The position numbers and the translations under genes are program-made. A stretch of 64,000 nt of DNA. Origin: Methanosarcina flavescens. GTDB taxonomy: Archaea; Halobacteriota; Methanosarcinia; Methanosarcinales; Methanosarcinaceae. Position 1 is the stretch's first letter; each line of letters starts with the position of its first letter. The notes under the pieces are model-generated. The model saw only the letters and a list, made by a program, of their open reading frames with translations, had not been told where the DNA came from and did not search any database. The DNA lies in the NCBI RefSeq assembly GCF_001304615.2, contig NZ_CP032683.1, positions 2,170,001 to 2,234,000 of the forward strand, written 5' to 3'. Positions 7,702-17,281 of this stretch are shown here, piece after piece.

Positions 7702-8676
7702 TTAATTTTTCCTCCTACAGAGCCTCAGAGTATGGCAACGCAGGCTACCTCCTCCCGCAAGCATGGCATCCGGGTGGAAAGGAATAATTTCAACGCCTTC
7801 TTTTTCAAGGTTTTTGGTGGTTTCTCGGTCAAGTGCGGTATCATAATGAAAAATAGTTCCACTTTCAAGAGGGACGAAAGAACAGGCCAGGCGACTTTGC
7901 TCGGAATCCGAAACAGGAATAATTTCCATCCCTTTTTCCTCCTGTATGAAAGTTTTAAAATCGATTTTTTTTCTGGAATCTTCCGTAAAGAGGCAAGTTT
8001 CCTCAAACGCAGGTAGATAAGCAAGGGCAAGATCTTCCCGCACTCGATTGAATACAGTATCTGGGTGCATATATCGCCTGGCTTTCGGAACCCGGGTATA
8101 AATAACCTCATCAAACTCTTTCAGAATGTTTGAAATAAATTCCCGGATAAAAGGATAAGTATGTCTTTCCGTATCAGCTACAAATATTGTTTCTTTTGAG
8201 AGCAGAAGGCAGCCTTCGAAAAAACCCTCTCCTTCATTAAATTCACTGAGAATTGGGATCCCCAGATTATTCAGGGCTTCCTTTACAACAATATCTTCAT
8301 TTTGTCGTGCAGGTGGGCGCATTCTTGAGAGAATAGCCCCTTTGCCTGAGATAACCGCAATATCATGAAGAAAAGTTAGATTTGGCAGTTTCTTAATCTG
8401 ATCTTTATTCTCATCCACGTAATCTTCAAGCTCATAGACCTTGACACCGTTTGATTCAAGCAACTCCTGATAACTTTTGTGTTCTTTGATATATCCCGAG
8501 ATCTCAGGAACCTTATCGTAAAGCCAGTACTCATAATTCGATTCGTTGATCAGGGACAGTTCTTCTCCTGGTGTGTGTATTAATACACTTTTCAGCCTGC
8601 CAAGCTCATCGCACCCATAAGCTATATCTTGCTTTGTTTTCTCGTTTCTGCCCAGTTCCTCTATCTCGCAACCCAT
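7702..8676 (-). CDS. arginine-deiminase/amidinotransferase-fold protein
   Basis: A 324-residue protein of the guanidino-group modifying superfamily. Residues about 22-42 (DELGRLKSVLIHTPGEE) match the opening of arginine deiminase. The catalytic His is in MHPDTVFNRV and the nucleophilic Cys is in GGGSLRCHTLRL near the C-terminus. In deiminases an Asp in an EGGD-type motif clamps the guanidinium; the corresponding place here reads FFEGCLLLS, so one substrate-binding Asp appears to be missing and arginine may not be the substrate. It is last in a three-gene minus-strand operon, 45 bases after the EgtD-like methyltransferase, downstream of a radical SAM protein. There is no ornithine carbamoyltransferase or carbamate kinase nearby, which argues against an energy-yielding ADI pathway. 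A role in a biosynthetic pathway is inference. Confidence 0.75.
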   Translation of the reverse strand: MGCEIEELGRNEKTKQDIAYGCDELGRLKSVLIHTPGEELSLINESNYEYWLYDKVPEISGYIKEHKSYQELLESNGVKVYELEDYVDENKDQIKKLPNLTFLHDIAVISGKGAILSRMRPPARQNEDIVVKEALNNLGIPILSEFNEGEGFFEGCLLLSKETIFVADTERHTYPFIREFISNILKEFDEVIYTRVPKARRYMHPDTVFNRVREDLALAYLPAFEETCLFTEDSRKKIDFKTFIQEEKGMEIIPVSDSEQSRLACSFVPLESGTIFHYDTALDRETTKNLEKEGVEIIPFHPDAMLAGGGSLRCHTLRLCRRKN

Positions 8677-8721
8677 ACCCCAAACCTCCTTTTGATTAAT
8701 TTCTTTCTGGTTAGTGTCATT

Positions 8722-9675
8722 TCATGTACTTCTTTTTGCAAGGATTATAGTATTTGTCCGGTCTTCACTCAAGAAAGCCTTGAGGATATCGAATCCGCAA
8801 ATATCCAGAAAAGCCGTAATCTGGTCACAGGTATACTTGTAAGTAAAACCCATACGAATGACATCTCCTCTCCTGAAGCGTATGACCTCTGCTCCAATTG
8901 TAATTTCAGAATCTCTCAGGATATGCAGATTCTTCCTGGTTCTGCACACTGATCCTATCCTTGAATCTACATGTGCAAGCAGGAGTTCAAAATCGAGGTC
9001 TTCAGGGTTCATCCCATAATGAAGCAGAGGGTACATATTGAAGAGCGTATTCTCTCTTGAGGCATATGTGCCAAGTATGGATTTCCTTGCAGATTGTGCT
9101 TCCAGACCTTCAGCAGGGAGAAGGCTGGCATCAAAGAGAAATAGGTCTCCCGACTCAAGAGTTTTACGGACAAGCTGAAGAATGAATTCTGGCTCGTAAT
9201 TGCAAAAGGTGTTTCCCAGAATGCAGAAAAGAACCGGCAAGCGCCAGTTCTTTTTAAAGGTTGCTATATCCTCTATGAAGCCAACTACTCCTCTCTTTTC
9301 GACAGGCAGGTTCCTGACCCTCGCAAGGGCAAGATCCACAAATTCGCTGTTTATATCAACAGGATAATAGCATATCGGTACTTCTCCTGAACCTGGGGTT
9401 TCAGCCAGATTTTTCCTTATGAGTGCTTTGAGAAGAAGTTCCTCCTTTTCTCCACTTCCCACTCCAACACTTACGAGGCTCATGCCTGTCGGAATAAATC
9501 TCAATATTGATTCAAGATTTTTCTCCAGAAGGGTTTTGAGCTGCCTGGCTACAGGAAATGTCCTGGCCCTGTCAAGTTCCAGCCAGTTTTTTGTTCCGCC
9601 GGCTCCTGTATATAAGAGATAATCAGGAAGTTCGTGATTCTTCAGGTATTCAAAGAGTTTTTTCTCTATCCCCAT
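8722..9675 (-). CDS. EgtD-like amino-acid N-alpha-methyltransferase (Methyltransf_33 family)
   Basis: A 317-residue SAM-dependent methyltransferase. SVGVGSGEKEELLLKAL (about residues 67-83) is the SAM-binding glycine loop, and YYPVDINSEFVDLAL matches the acidic strand-2 region, both in the arrangement of EgtD/DUF2260 proteins. FCILGNTFCNYEP corresponds to the LGxxxGN region after strand 4. EgtD itself trimethylates the alpha-amino group of histidine in ergothioneine synthesis; no EgtB-like sulfoxide synthase is present here, so ergothioneine is not implied. It sits between a radical SAM/SPASM gene (165 bases upstream) and a deiminase-fold gene (45 bases downstream) on the same strand. The family call is fairly secure; the substrate is unknown. 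Confidence 0.78.
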   Translation of the reverse strand: MGIEKKLFEYLKNHELPDYLLYTGAGGTKNWLELDRARTFPVARQLKTLLEKNLESILRFIPTGMSLVSVGVGSGEKEELLLKALIRKNLAETPGSGEVPICYYPVDINSEFVDLALARVRNLPVEKRGVVGFIEDIATFKKNWRLPVLFCILGNTFCNYEPEFILQLVRKTLESGDLFLFDASLLPAEGLEAQSARKSILGTYASRENTLFNMYPLLHYGMNPEDLDFELLLAHVDSRIGSVCRTRKNLHILRDSEITIGAEVIRFRRGDVIRMGFTYKYTCDQITAFLDICGFDILKAFLSEDRTNTIILAKRST

Positions 9676-9840
9676 CTTGCTGGTAATTACTATCTTTTCC
9701 TTATTTTCCGAAACCTATCCAGACTCCGTTTTTCCTGTACTGCTCAATTCTCACCTTACCCCCAAACCATTCAACAGCACTTATGTTAGATCACTTCTTT
9801 CAACCTCTTGCCTGAACTCTGCTTTTTCCCATCCTGCAGT

Positions 9841-10983
9841 TTATTTGAAACACTGCTGGCACTCCATTCTCAGGGCTTCGAGAGGGTCGGCACCATTGTT
9901 TACTCCTATGCTGTAGGCATATCCCCGGCAGCCTATGCACTCTTCCATATGTTCACAGTTCCTGCATCTTCCCTCAAGCACTTTATCGATGTTTCGGACA
10001 TATGTGAAGAGATCAGAATAATAAATCTCCCGAAGGCTCATTTTGTTTATATTGTAGGGATATTCCCCGTCAACTCTGAGCGCAGGATGTACATCAAGCT
10101 TTGTAGGCGCACAGGGCCGGACATTCCCTTCTATGTTGATATACAGGCTGTAAAGATGCTGAAGGCAACCGCTCGCAGTAATCGGTGTGTAGGGCAGCCA
10201 GTCGTACCCGTAATACTTACGGTCAATTTCCAGCAGTTTTAACTTATATTCCTTTATCTCGTCAGCTGTCAGCAGCTTATCCTCGAGTTCATTATTTGCC
10301 CTGCCTGTCGGCGTTAGAATCTCCATATTGGGGAAGATATTGTTTTGCCTGCAGAAATGCCAGATCTCTTCTATCTCTCCCAGATTCATTTTATTACTGA
10401 CGAAAGAAACTCCCAGGCGGAGCTCCCCAGGCCCTGCCGGCTTTGAAAAGCCTGCTTTAAGAAGGTTTTCAAGCCCTTTTCTGATCTTTTCTGAGGCTCC
10501 TTCTTTCCCTGCCAGATAATCCTGAACTTCAGGCTTAAGGGAATCCAGCTTTCCCATTACTGAGACGTTGTGTTCGTGCAGGAATCCTGCAAGTTCCTCA
10601 GTTATTAAAACAGTATTCGAGAAAATTACAGAGATTAATCCCAGGGAATCAATATAAGCAACCAGATCTCTGAAATTCGGATGCAGTGTCGGTTCTCCCC
10701 CTCCTATCACGACCACGGACCTGATCCCCAGTTCTTTTGCTGCCGAAACTATCTGTTTGAGGGAACTGAAATCTGCTATTTTTGCCGAATCCTCTCCACT
10801 CTGTGCATAGCAGTAGCGGCAGCGAAGGTTACATGATTTGTTCGTTTCAAGGCGTATGGCTAAAAGTCTATTTGAGTTACGAGCCTCACGGGCCTCCTGC
10901 GCCCCATACATATAGCCCTTCAATATCGGAGGCGGTAAAAAAGGACTTAATGCGCCAGAGTTCTTCGATTCTTCCTTCCGCAT
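9841..10983 (-). CDS. radical SAM/SPASM protein, first gene of the EgtD-like operon
   Basis: A 380-residue radical SAM enzyme. The SAM-cluster motif C-x3-C-x2-C is seen in CNLRCRYCYAQSGEDS (about residues 53-62), the GGEP motif in VVIGGGEPTLHPNF (about residue 95). The C-terminal part carries a Cys-rich SPASM-type region: GCLQHLYSLYINIEGNVRPC, then GRCRNCEHMEECIGCRGYAYSIG and a final CQQC, enough for one or two auxiliary 4Fe-4S clusters. Such enzymes modify peptides or small molecules by radical chemistry. No small precursor peptide gene was seen beside it. ATG 10983 is the best start; the gene is divergent from the membrane protein at 11229. As first gene of the operon it probably initiates the pathway with the EgtD-like and deiminase-like enzymes. 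Confidence 0.85.
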   Translation of the reverse strand: MRKEESKNSGALSPFLPPPILKGYMYGAQEAREARNSNRLLAIRLETNKSCNLRCRYCYAQSGEDSAKIADFSSLKQIVSAAKELGIRSVVVIGGGEPTLHPNFRDLVAYIDSLGLISVIFSNTVLITEELAGFLHEHNVSVMGKLDSLKPEVQDYLAGKEGASEKIRKGLENLLKAGFSKPAGPGELRLGVSFVSNKMNLGEIEEIWHFCRQNNIFPNMEILTPTGRANNELEDKLLTADEIKEYKLKLLEIDRKYYGYDWLPYTPITASGCLQHLYSLYINIEGNVRPCAPTKLDVHPALRVDGEYPYNINKMSLREIYYSDLFTYVRNIDKVLEGRCRNCEHMEECIGCRGYAYSIGVNNGADPLEALRMECQQCFK

Positions 10984-11228
10984 ATTAAAACCTATATTTG
11001 GCGTCCCTTATCAAGTTGTAAGAAACTAAGTGCTTTTTAAGTATGATCTCCTACTGAAAAAAAGTAGTGTACTGCCAGTAAAAGATATGTTCCAGTTACT
11101 CTGGTTTCGTTTCGTAAAGCATTTAATGCAATCTACAAATTCATAAATATTCTTCTTGTTAAATTGAGTAAGGTTTAATTCTCTTTTTCACATATCTGTT
11201 TTCAATATTTCTGGGAGGGTAACTGACA

Positions 11229-12059
11229 ATGAACAGGAACATAACAATTCTTGGAGGATTTGCGTTCTTTATTCTCCTGTTGTTTTTATTGTGTTCAATA
11301 CATCTGGAAAATAGATACGAGGAAATGTACAATGACAGTCTCATGAGCAATTATGAATACGATATAACTATAGAAAGTAACAGAACGCTGAAAAATGTAA
11401 TATTATACTTACCTGTTCCGGTTTTTGAAAATGAATCCAAGATCGGACTGGAAATGGTAGAAGGAAACTATTACAATAAACCTTTCGAATGGAATCTCAG
11501 CCTTGAAGATACTGAGTATGGATTAATGTTCAAAATAGAAGCTGCCGAAATTCGACCGATTTATCATTCCCTTCCTGTAGCTGTACCCGAGCCTGAGCCT
11601 GGATCCGAGAATATTGAAGATGAGGATCTGGAAAAGAATCAGATAGTGGAGTCCACTGAATATTCGGAAGAGACCCCAGTTCTGATACCAATTGATTTTG
11701 GAACCTCTTTAAAGGTTGACCACCTGATTAATACCAGATTTCCTGTTGGCAATGAATCCCTGCTCCTGCCTAAATATAACCTGCGAGAATCCGAAGAAGA
11801 CCCAGTGCTTCCTCTACATGAGCATGTCAATCCCGAATATTTTGATTACGAAAGCCTGGTATATGCTCATTATGATACGTCTTCTGATGCCGATGTTCAG
11901 ATTTTTGTCCGGATGAACGGTCGAAATGAATGGTGGATTTACGGTTGGAAATATAATGACTACAGTGATGGAATTTCTGTTCGGCTTTCAGGCCCGCAGG
12001 AAGGCTGGATCCAGGCAGAAGGGAAACTTGTTACAGGAGATGGAGTTTACAGAGAATAA
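11229..12059 (+). CDS. membrane-anchored extracytoplasmic protein, unknown function
   Basis: A 276-residue protein with a single N-terminal hydrophobic helix (ITILGGFAFFILLLFLLCSI, residues about 5-24) and an acidic ectodomain rich in Glu/Pro (PEPEPGSENIEDEDLEKN around residue 122). Several N-x-S/T sequons occur (NDS, NRT, NES, NLS), compatible with surface glycosylation. The C-terminal part (VRMNGRNEWWIYGWKYNDYSDGISV) looks like a beta-strand domain. Not recognised as a named family; similar lineage-specific surface proteins are common in Methanosarcina. ATG 11229 follows GGGAGG. It is divergent from the radical SAM operon and separated by 90 bases from the SPL-like gene. Confidence 0.7.
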   Translation: MNRNITILGGFAFFILLLFLLCSIHLENRYEEMYNDSLMSNYEYDITIESNRTLKNVILYLPVPVFENESKIGLEMVEGNYYNKPFEWNLSLEDTEYGLMFKIEAAEIRPIYHSLPVAVPEPEPGSENIEDEDLEKNQIVESTEYSEETPVLIPIDFGTSLKVDHLINTRFPVGNESLLLPKYNLRESEEDPVLPLHEHVNPEYFDYESLVYAHYDTSSDADVQIFVRMNGRNEWWIYGWKYNDYSDGISVRLSGPQEGWIQAEGKLVTGDGVYRE

Positions 12060-12149
12060 TCCAATTATTTTTTCCAGGAAGCAGATTGTATAACTCATGG
12101 TTCTGATTCTCTTAAGTTTATTATGGTTTTATCTCTATCTTACTAAGAG

Positions 12150-13109
12150 ATGTTTGAGGAAATCGAGGTTAAAAAAGCTCTGAACCGGATAAAAGATACT
12201 GGCAGAATCACATTACCATTCCACTGGGATCTCAATATCTACAGGGGATGTGAACATGGTTGCAACTACTGCTACGAAATGTATTCTCACCGCTATCTGG
12301 AAAAAGAAGAAATGAACTCTTCTCCGGTTAAAGAACCTCCAGGGGCAAAAAACTGTGCTTTTTTTCAGAGAATCTGCGTAAAAACAAATATTGCAGAAGC
12401 CCTTGAGAAACAGCTTGGAGCAAAAAGCTAGAAAAAAGAAGTAATCAATATAGGGGGAGTATGCGATAGTTATCAGCCTGCAGAAGCGGAGTACGGATTA
12501 ATGCGCCAGGTTCTACTGCTGATGATAAAATATCGGAATCCGGTTATGATTTCTACAAAATCCGACCTTATTCTCAGGGACTTCGATCTTCTTAAAGAGC
12601 TTGCTGAACTTACATATGTAAATATTGCAGTCACGGTTACGACAATAAATGAGGATTTAAGTGCCCTGCTGGAACCCTTTGCCTCGTCTCCAATAAAGCG
12701 ATTTTCGATCCTCAGGGCATTTAAAAATACAGCTGCTGTTACCGGACTTCACATGATGCCGATTCTTCCTTTTCTTACAGACAACCCTCAGAATCTGGAG
12801 CAAATTCTTTCTCTTGCAGCCGAGTGTGAGGTGGATTATGCCCTGCCAGGCATTCTTTACTTGAGGGGCGATACCAGAAAGCATTTCTTCGACTTTCTTG
12901 AGCTCAAATTTCCCGAACTTGTGGATCCATACTGCAAGCTGTATGCAAAAGGAGGAGCTGATGGTGCGTATAAAGCTGAACTTTATGGAGTGCTCAATTC
13001 TCTTATGGAAAGATACGATCTGTCCGGAAATTACATGAAACCCATGCAGATGAAACTTTCCCGCCCGAAGCAACTTAAACTCACTGATTTTCACGAAAAT
13101 TCAATGTAG
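12150..13109 (+). CDS. SPL-like radical SAM protein interrupted by an in-frame TAG at codon 94
   Basis: Two collinear frames in the same phase are separated by one TAG (12429-12431). The first part (residues 1-93) carries the radical SAM motif [16 protein letters not shown]; the second continues [20 protein letters not shown], the next conserved block of spore-photolyase-like radical SAM proteins, and then [12 protein letters not shown]. Read through, the product has 319 residues, a plausible family length. In homologs the block reads as S-W-K-(K/R)-E-V, so TAG replaces a conserved Trp (TGG to TAG, one transition). In an organism with Pyl-tRNA this can be decoded as pyrrolysine; otherwise it is a nonsense-mutated gene. 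No other lesion was seen, which favours a working gene. The start ATG 12150 has no clear ribosome site and a TATA-like run is about 30 bases upstream, suggesting a leaderless message. Confidence 0.8.
12429..12431 (+). other. in-frame TAG (candidate pyrrolysine codon) in the SPL-like gene
   Basis: TAG follows GCAAAAAGC and is followed by AAAAAAGAAGTAATC, giving AKS-TAG-KKEVI. The frame stays open for the next 225 codons with family-consistent sequence. A Trp is expected at this position from remembered homologs. Confidence 0.75.
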
Positions 13110-14887
13110 TTCACATATACGCTATAAGTATGCCTGTTCTCTATCCAGAAAGTAACTGAATTATCCTGCTCTATATTGTAACTGATAAACTTCCCTGATG
13201 TATTATCGTAAACCAGTGTATTTTTTCCGGCCTTTATGTTTACATTTACAAGAGCAATGGCTCCGTTTGTGTGTGCATCAAAAGTGACAGAGTGTTCAGT
13301 ATATCGCAGTTTTTCAAAAGAGGCATCAAATGTGTTTCGGTTTATTTGACCATATTCATAAAAAGATACTATGGATATATTATTTGAATTGTAGTTATCT
13401 ACCCAACTTCTAAATTTTGAACTGCTGATTGAGTATTTTATAGCAGGATCCTTATCAAGTTCGTGGGTAAAAACAGGGTGTATCATACCTGCTTTGGATG
13501 CTTTTTCCCACCATTCCCAGGTAGTATCGTCCAGATTCCCAATATCTCTTTCCGCATGGATTCCCGAGTCTCCATTTCTCCAGAACATCCCTAAGTTTTC
13601 GTATGCATAGATAGCATGTGCAACAGTATCTTTATTTCTCATGGAGCACCAGCTTGTTGGCTTTCTCCCGATTTTCTCATAAACATAGGAATACCCCTTA
13701 TCTATTACTTTATATGCCTCTTCAAGTGGGAGGCTATTCAACTCTTCAGAGTAATGTACTCCTACATCCCACGAATCGTTAATGACCAGACTGCGGAGGT
13801 ATTCAAGATCGGTTTCACTGCATTGCTCAAGGAGCTCTATGTCAAACCATATAGTTCCTATATTATTTTTGCTATTGAGGTAACGTATACCCTGTTCTGT
13901 TGTACTTCTAACATGTGGCCCATCAAGTCCAAAAGCCAGTATCCTGTTGCTTCCAATCGCAGTTACGAGCTTACGGTCTGCTGTCTGACCAATGCTGTAT
14001 AAATCAACATCTAGGTACGTACCTTTTCCAGCTATAAAAGAGGTGAATTTGATGTATCCGTTTGAAAAATCAATATATGGTAATCTCTGCCTGTCGGTGC
14101 TATAAAATGGGGTTACGATAAAGCTGCCGTCATTTGCGCAGATAGTGTTAGTTTTATTGTACCCGTCAAACTTGATTTCGAAATCAAATTTCTCTGCCGC
14201 ATTCCCGACACATATGGTTTTAGACCTAATCTCCTCAGAAGAGTCTTTAAAATAGCTTCTTAGTACGATATTATCATTATCTATTTTTTGGATAATCAAC
14301 TTTGAACCCGGGCTATTGAGCTCAACAAAACTTTGAAGATCGTCCGTTTTTATATTCATCGAGATTTGATACGTACATTTAACCATTGGTATAAGCCCGC
14401 AAATGTAAAGTGATCCAGTTTGCCTCTGCTGTTCCCTGTAGTGAATTAAAGATATAAAAGCAGCTTCACAGAACCTGTAAGTCTCTAGAGATTTTGTTAA
14501 ATCTACTGTATATCCGTTTACTCCAGACTGTAAAATAGTATCTACAATGGGAAATAAACTGTAAGGAAATAAGCAGGAGTCTCTTGCGGTTTTATAATTT
14601 AGTGCTTTTGAAGTAATGAGAGAAATCTCTGATTTCAATGTCCCGTAAATTGCAGAATATAGTTTATCATATATCTTATTACCTTGAAGTTTTGCAATAA
14701 AAATATTATTCGGGACACTGTTAGTTTCAGTGTAATTTTGTGAAAATAAATTGAGAATGCCCTGATCAGGATTTTCACAGATTTTTAAAGTGTTTTTGTC
14801 CATTAAAGTTTTACTTCCTTCCACATATAAACTACTTGACATAGATAACGTGGGAAAAAATATTTCTAGATGGCTACTGCTCTTCAC
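13091..14887 (-). CDS. large protein with polysaccharide-deacetylase-like C-terminal half
   Basis: A 598-residue protein. The first 300 residues show no recognisable motif. In the second half, TIWFDIELL, then [20 protein letters not shown] and [15 protein letters not shown] resemble the core of NodB-type polysaccharide deacetylases (the W-[DE]-[IV]-G-x-H strand followed by a helix and G-x-K-P), although the metal-binding His pair is not obvious. The last 80 residues ([20 protein letters not shown]...) look like a beta-sandwich. No signal peptide is evident from the GTG start at 14887; an alternative ATG is at 14803. Its tail overlaps the convergent SPL-like gene by 19 bases. Next to a methyltransferase, a GT4 glycosyltransferase and a flippase-like protein, a role in surface polysaccharide is plausible but inferred. 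Confidence 0.5.
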   Translation of the reverse strand: MKSSSHLEIFFPTLSMSSSLYVEGSKTLMDKNTLKICENPDQGILNLFSQNYTETNSVPNNIFIAKLQGNKIYDKLYSAIYGTLKSEISLITSKALNYKTARDSCLFPYSLFPIVDTILQSGVNGYTVDLTKSLETYRFCEAAFISLIHYREQQRQTGSLYICGLIPMVKCTYQISMNIKTDDLQSFVELNSPGSKLIIQKIDNDNIVLRSYFKDSSEEIRSKTICVGNAAEKFDFEIKFDGYNKTNTICANDGSFIVTPFYSTDRQRLPYIDFSNGYIKFTSFIAGKGTYLDVDLYSIGQTADRKLVTAIGSNRILAFGLDGPHVRSTTEQGIRYLNSKNNIGTIWFDIELLEQCSETDLEYLRSLVINDSWDVGVHYSEELNSLPLEEAYKVIDKGYSYVYEKIGRKPTSWCSMRNKDTVAHAIYAYENLGMFWRNGDSGIHAERDIGNLDDTTWEWWEKASKAGMIHPVFTHELDKDPAIKYSISSSKFRSWVDNYNSNNISIVSFYEYGQINRNTFDASFEKLRYTEHSVTFDAHTNGAIALVNVNIKAGKNTLVYDNTSGKFISYNIEQDNSVTFWIENRHTYSVYVNYIEFS

Positions 14888-14957
14888 TGGATCACCACAT
14901 CAATTATATCTCTCAATCCGACTCTATTCTTAATTCAATACTCATCAGAGTAGCCGT

Positions 14958-15662
14958 TTAAGCTCGAAACATTATTGCATGGTACTTGTACTCGTAATAC
15001 ATCGAGCATACATAAATCATTCTAAAGCCATGCTTATTCGCAATTTTTTCGATCTTATTAGGATTGTAGGCAAACCCGAGAATATCCTTTGGGCGATTTT
15101 TAATGCTTGCCAGTACGACAGTCTGGAGCTCAAAACCAGCTTTACGTAAAATTTTGAGACCATTCGCATCTTTTGAGAACAACCCTACCTTCCATAATGG
15201 ATATAAACGGGAATCCAACAGGTCAAACAATACTATTTTGCCCTCTCTGTTCAGATACTTTGATGCATCAAAAATGAATTTATCAATTTCTTGAAGTGTC
15301 AGGTACTGAATTACCCCGGCTGCAGTTATCCTATCAAAACTAAACTCCAATTTCTCCCAGAGGGTTTCATGATTAGCAAGAATCAGGTCGATGTTATCGC
15401 ATCCTTTTTTCCTGATCCTCTTACTTGCTTCGCCAAGCATGGATGGGGAAAAATCCACTCCTACAAGCTTTTCATACTCAGGAGCATAGTATGTCAGGAG
15501 TTCTGCGGACCCACATCCAAAGTCGAGAAGGGTTTTGCCTCCATCAAGGTGAAATAATTTTTCCCTTGCTTCCATAGCAAGAAATTCCTCAGATGAATAC
15601 CTGTGCCCTCCATGCTTCTTATCCTTAAAGAACTCTTCCCAGACATTTTTTGGTTTAGACAT
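14958..15662 (-). CDS. class I SAM-dependent methyltransferase
   Basis: A 234-residue methyltransferase with motif I in LLDFGCGSAELLTYY (about residues 43-57), an acidic residue after strand 2 in VGVDFSPSML, and strand 4 in FDRITAAGVIQYL. The C-terminal tail (MIYVCSMYYEYKYHAIMF) resembles small-molecule or glycan methyltransferases. ATG 15660-15662. It is followed by the deacetylase-like gene on the same strand with a 70-base gap, and preceded by a 485-base AT-rich spacer. The substrate cannot be inferred; the neighbourhood suggests a cell-surface glycan or lipid. Confidence 0.82.
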   Translation of the reverse strand: MSKPKNVWEEFFKDKKHGGHRYSSEEFLAMEAREKLFHLDGGKTLLDFGCGSAELLTYYAPEYEKLVGVDFSPSMLGEASKRIRKKGCDNIDLILANHETLWEKLEFSFDRITAAGVIQYLTLQEIDKFIFDASKYLNREGKIVLFDLLDSRLYPLWKVGLFSKDANGLKILRKAGFELQTVVLASIKNRPKDILGFAYNPNKIEKIANKHGFRMIYVCSMYYEYKYHAIMFRA

Positions 15663-16147
15663 GTTCCTCGGACTCCCAAACTTTGGTTTTTCCTAATATT
15701 TTCCCACACAATCTGTAATTTTAGGCTAGCAATTCTTCAATTGTTACTTGAGCTAGCTAGTAACCCCGTAAGGGATAAAATTCCGATTTCACACATATGT
15801 ACATAATTATTTATAATTTTCGAGCGTGAGTTGTGCGGTTAATATAATAAAAAGTTCGGAAATTTAAGCATTGCCTTATACAAAATCGAACGGACTTGAC
15901 TATTTTTAATAAATCTACCCGAAACTCAAAATTTTATTTGGAAACTAATATTTTTAACAGTAAAATTGGATATCTTATCATGTAATATAATTCTAAAAAT
16001 ATAATGATTTAGGATAATGCAGGTTTTGGGATACTCAATAAGTGTAATTCTTAATATTATTCTAAACTCAAAATCTATTATTTGATATGGCAGCCACTTT
16101 TACACCTTTATAATAATGTAAGCATGTCTTTGACAATCTTCTTCCAA
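15663..16147. other. AT-rich spacer
   Basis: A spacer of 485 bases, very AT-rich, between two minus-strand genes. TATA-like runs (for instance ataattatttataat near 15800) may be the promoter of the methyltransferase gene. No ORF with coding character or RNA gene was seen. Confidence 0.5.
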
Positions 16148-17281
16148 TTAATTGTTATTATTTTGACATTTTTTATAAATAACATTTGTATATACCCTGA
16201 TGGTCTGCTCACATATCCGATTCCAGTCATATTTTGAAAGTCCCCGAGCCGCCTCCATAGCAAATGAGATACGCAAACTCGGTTTTTCTATTAAATCTTG
16301 GAGGAGAGAAGAGAACTCAGTAAGGTTGTCTGCTAGGTATCCGTTCACACCATTCCTGATTATGTCCGAGACCCCACTGTTATTCATTGCTACAACAGGA
16401 ACTTTTTTTGAGATTGCTTCCAGAATCGAAACTCCAAAAGCCTCATGAATTGAAGGAAGCGCAAAGATGTCAGCCTGTTCCAGGTATCCCAGTACTTTTT
16501 CCCTGGGAACTTCCCCCGTAAAGTAGAAGTTTCTGGATAAACCTGATTCCTCTACTTCTTTCTCCAATCTCTTCTTTAGAGGACCATCTCCTATCATTAC
16601 GAATAATAGATCTTCATGTTTTCCCAGGAGTAAAGGGGCGAGGTGTACAATATTCTGGACTCCTTTCTTTTTAATCATGCGTGCAACCGTAATGATTATG
16701 GTTTTTCCTTCAGTATCAACAGGAAAAGGAACTTTGATGGTTTTACCTTCAGAATCAATACCATTGGAAATGCGATAAATAGGTTTTTCAGTCATTATTT
16801 TTGAGTCTTTTTCAACTGCCGAGCTGACCGCAATTACGGCATCAGCATTCCTGATAAGTAACTTCCCAGCCTGATACAGAAAGGGACTGAGTGGTGTGTC
16901 TCCTACAAGGGAGTGATTGGTAACTACGGAAGGAAATCCAAGTTTTCTAGAAACGATAAGAGCAGCCATACTGAGCGGTGAGTCAAGTCCGTGAGAATTG
17001 ATAATATCGTATTTTTCAGATTTCAAAAAATTGTAGAGTTCTTTATAAGCTGTCGGCATTATGAAACGCTGTTGTCCGGGAATTGGGCTTCCTTTTATTC
17101 TTATTATTTTTACTTTGTCCCTTATGCTGTATTGAGGGATGTCGGGATAGCTCCTGGTAATAATATGGACTTCATGCCCCTTCTGAATTAGCTTTTTTGC
17201 AAGAGAATGCATGGAATACTCTATCCCTCCCACTTTTGGAAAATACCAGTCACTAATCAATGCGATTTTGTGTTTTTCCAT
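16148..17281 (-). CDS. GT4-family glycosyltransferase
   Basis: A 377-residue GT-B glycosyltransferase. The N-terminal domain opens with ISDWYFPKVGGIEYSMHSLA, the usual glycine-rich acceptor-side start, and HEVHIITRSYPD. The C-terminal domain has ITVARMIKKKGVQ (GRL-like strand) and the nucleotide-sugar motif E-x7-E in HEAFGVSILEAISKK. It retains the alpha-mannosyl/phosphatidylinositol transferase look of GT4 enzymes. The start ATG overlaps the end of the upstream membrane-protein gene by 25 bases, so the two are translationally coupled. Likely builds a lipid-linked or surface glycan in the cytoplasm; the sugar is unknown. Confidence 0.9.
   Translation of the reverse strand: MEKHKIALISDWYFPKVGGIEYSMHSLAKKLIQKGHEVHIITRSYPDIPQYSIRDKVKIIRIKGSPIPGQQRFIMPTAYKELYNFLKSEKYDIINSHGLDSPLSMAALIVSRKLGFPSVVTNHSLVGDTPLSPFLYQAGKLLIRNADAVIAVSSAVEKDSKIMTEKPIYRISNGIDSEGKTIKVPFPVDTEGKTIIITVARMIKKKGVQNIVHLAPLLLGKHEDLLFVMIGDGPLKKRLEKEVEESGLSRNFYFTGEVPREKVLGYLEQADIFALPSIHEAFGVSILEAISKKVPVVAMNNSGVSDIIRNGVNGYLADNLTEFSSLLQDLIEKPSLRISFAMEAARGLSKYDWNRICEQTIRVYTNVIYKKCQNNNN

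Noticed and set aside
7702-8676. Fermentative arginine deiminase (arcA)
   Set aside because: No arcB/arcC neighbours, and the EGGD motif is not conserved.
12501-13109. Separate radical-SAM-like gene beginning at ATG 12501
   Set aside because: In phase with the frame ending at TAG 12429 and lacking the SAM-cluster motif; it is the second part of one gene.
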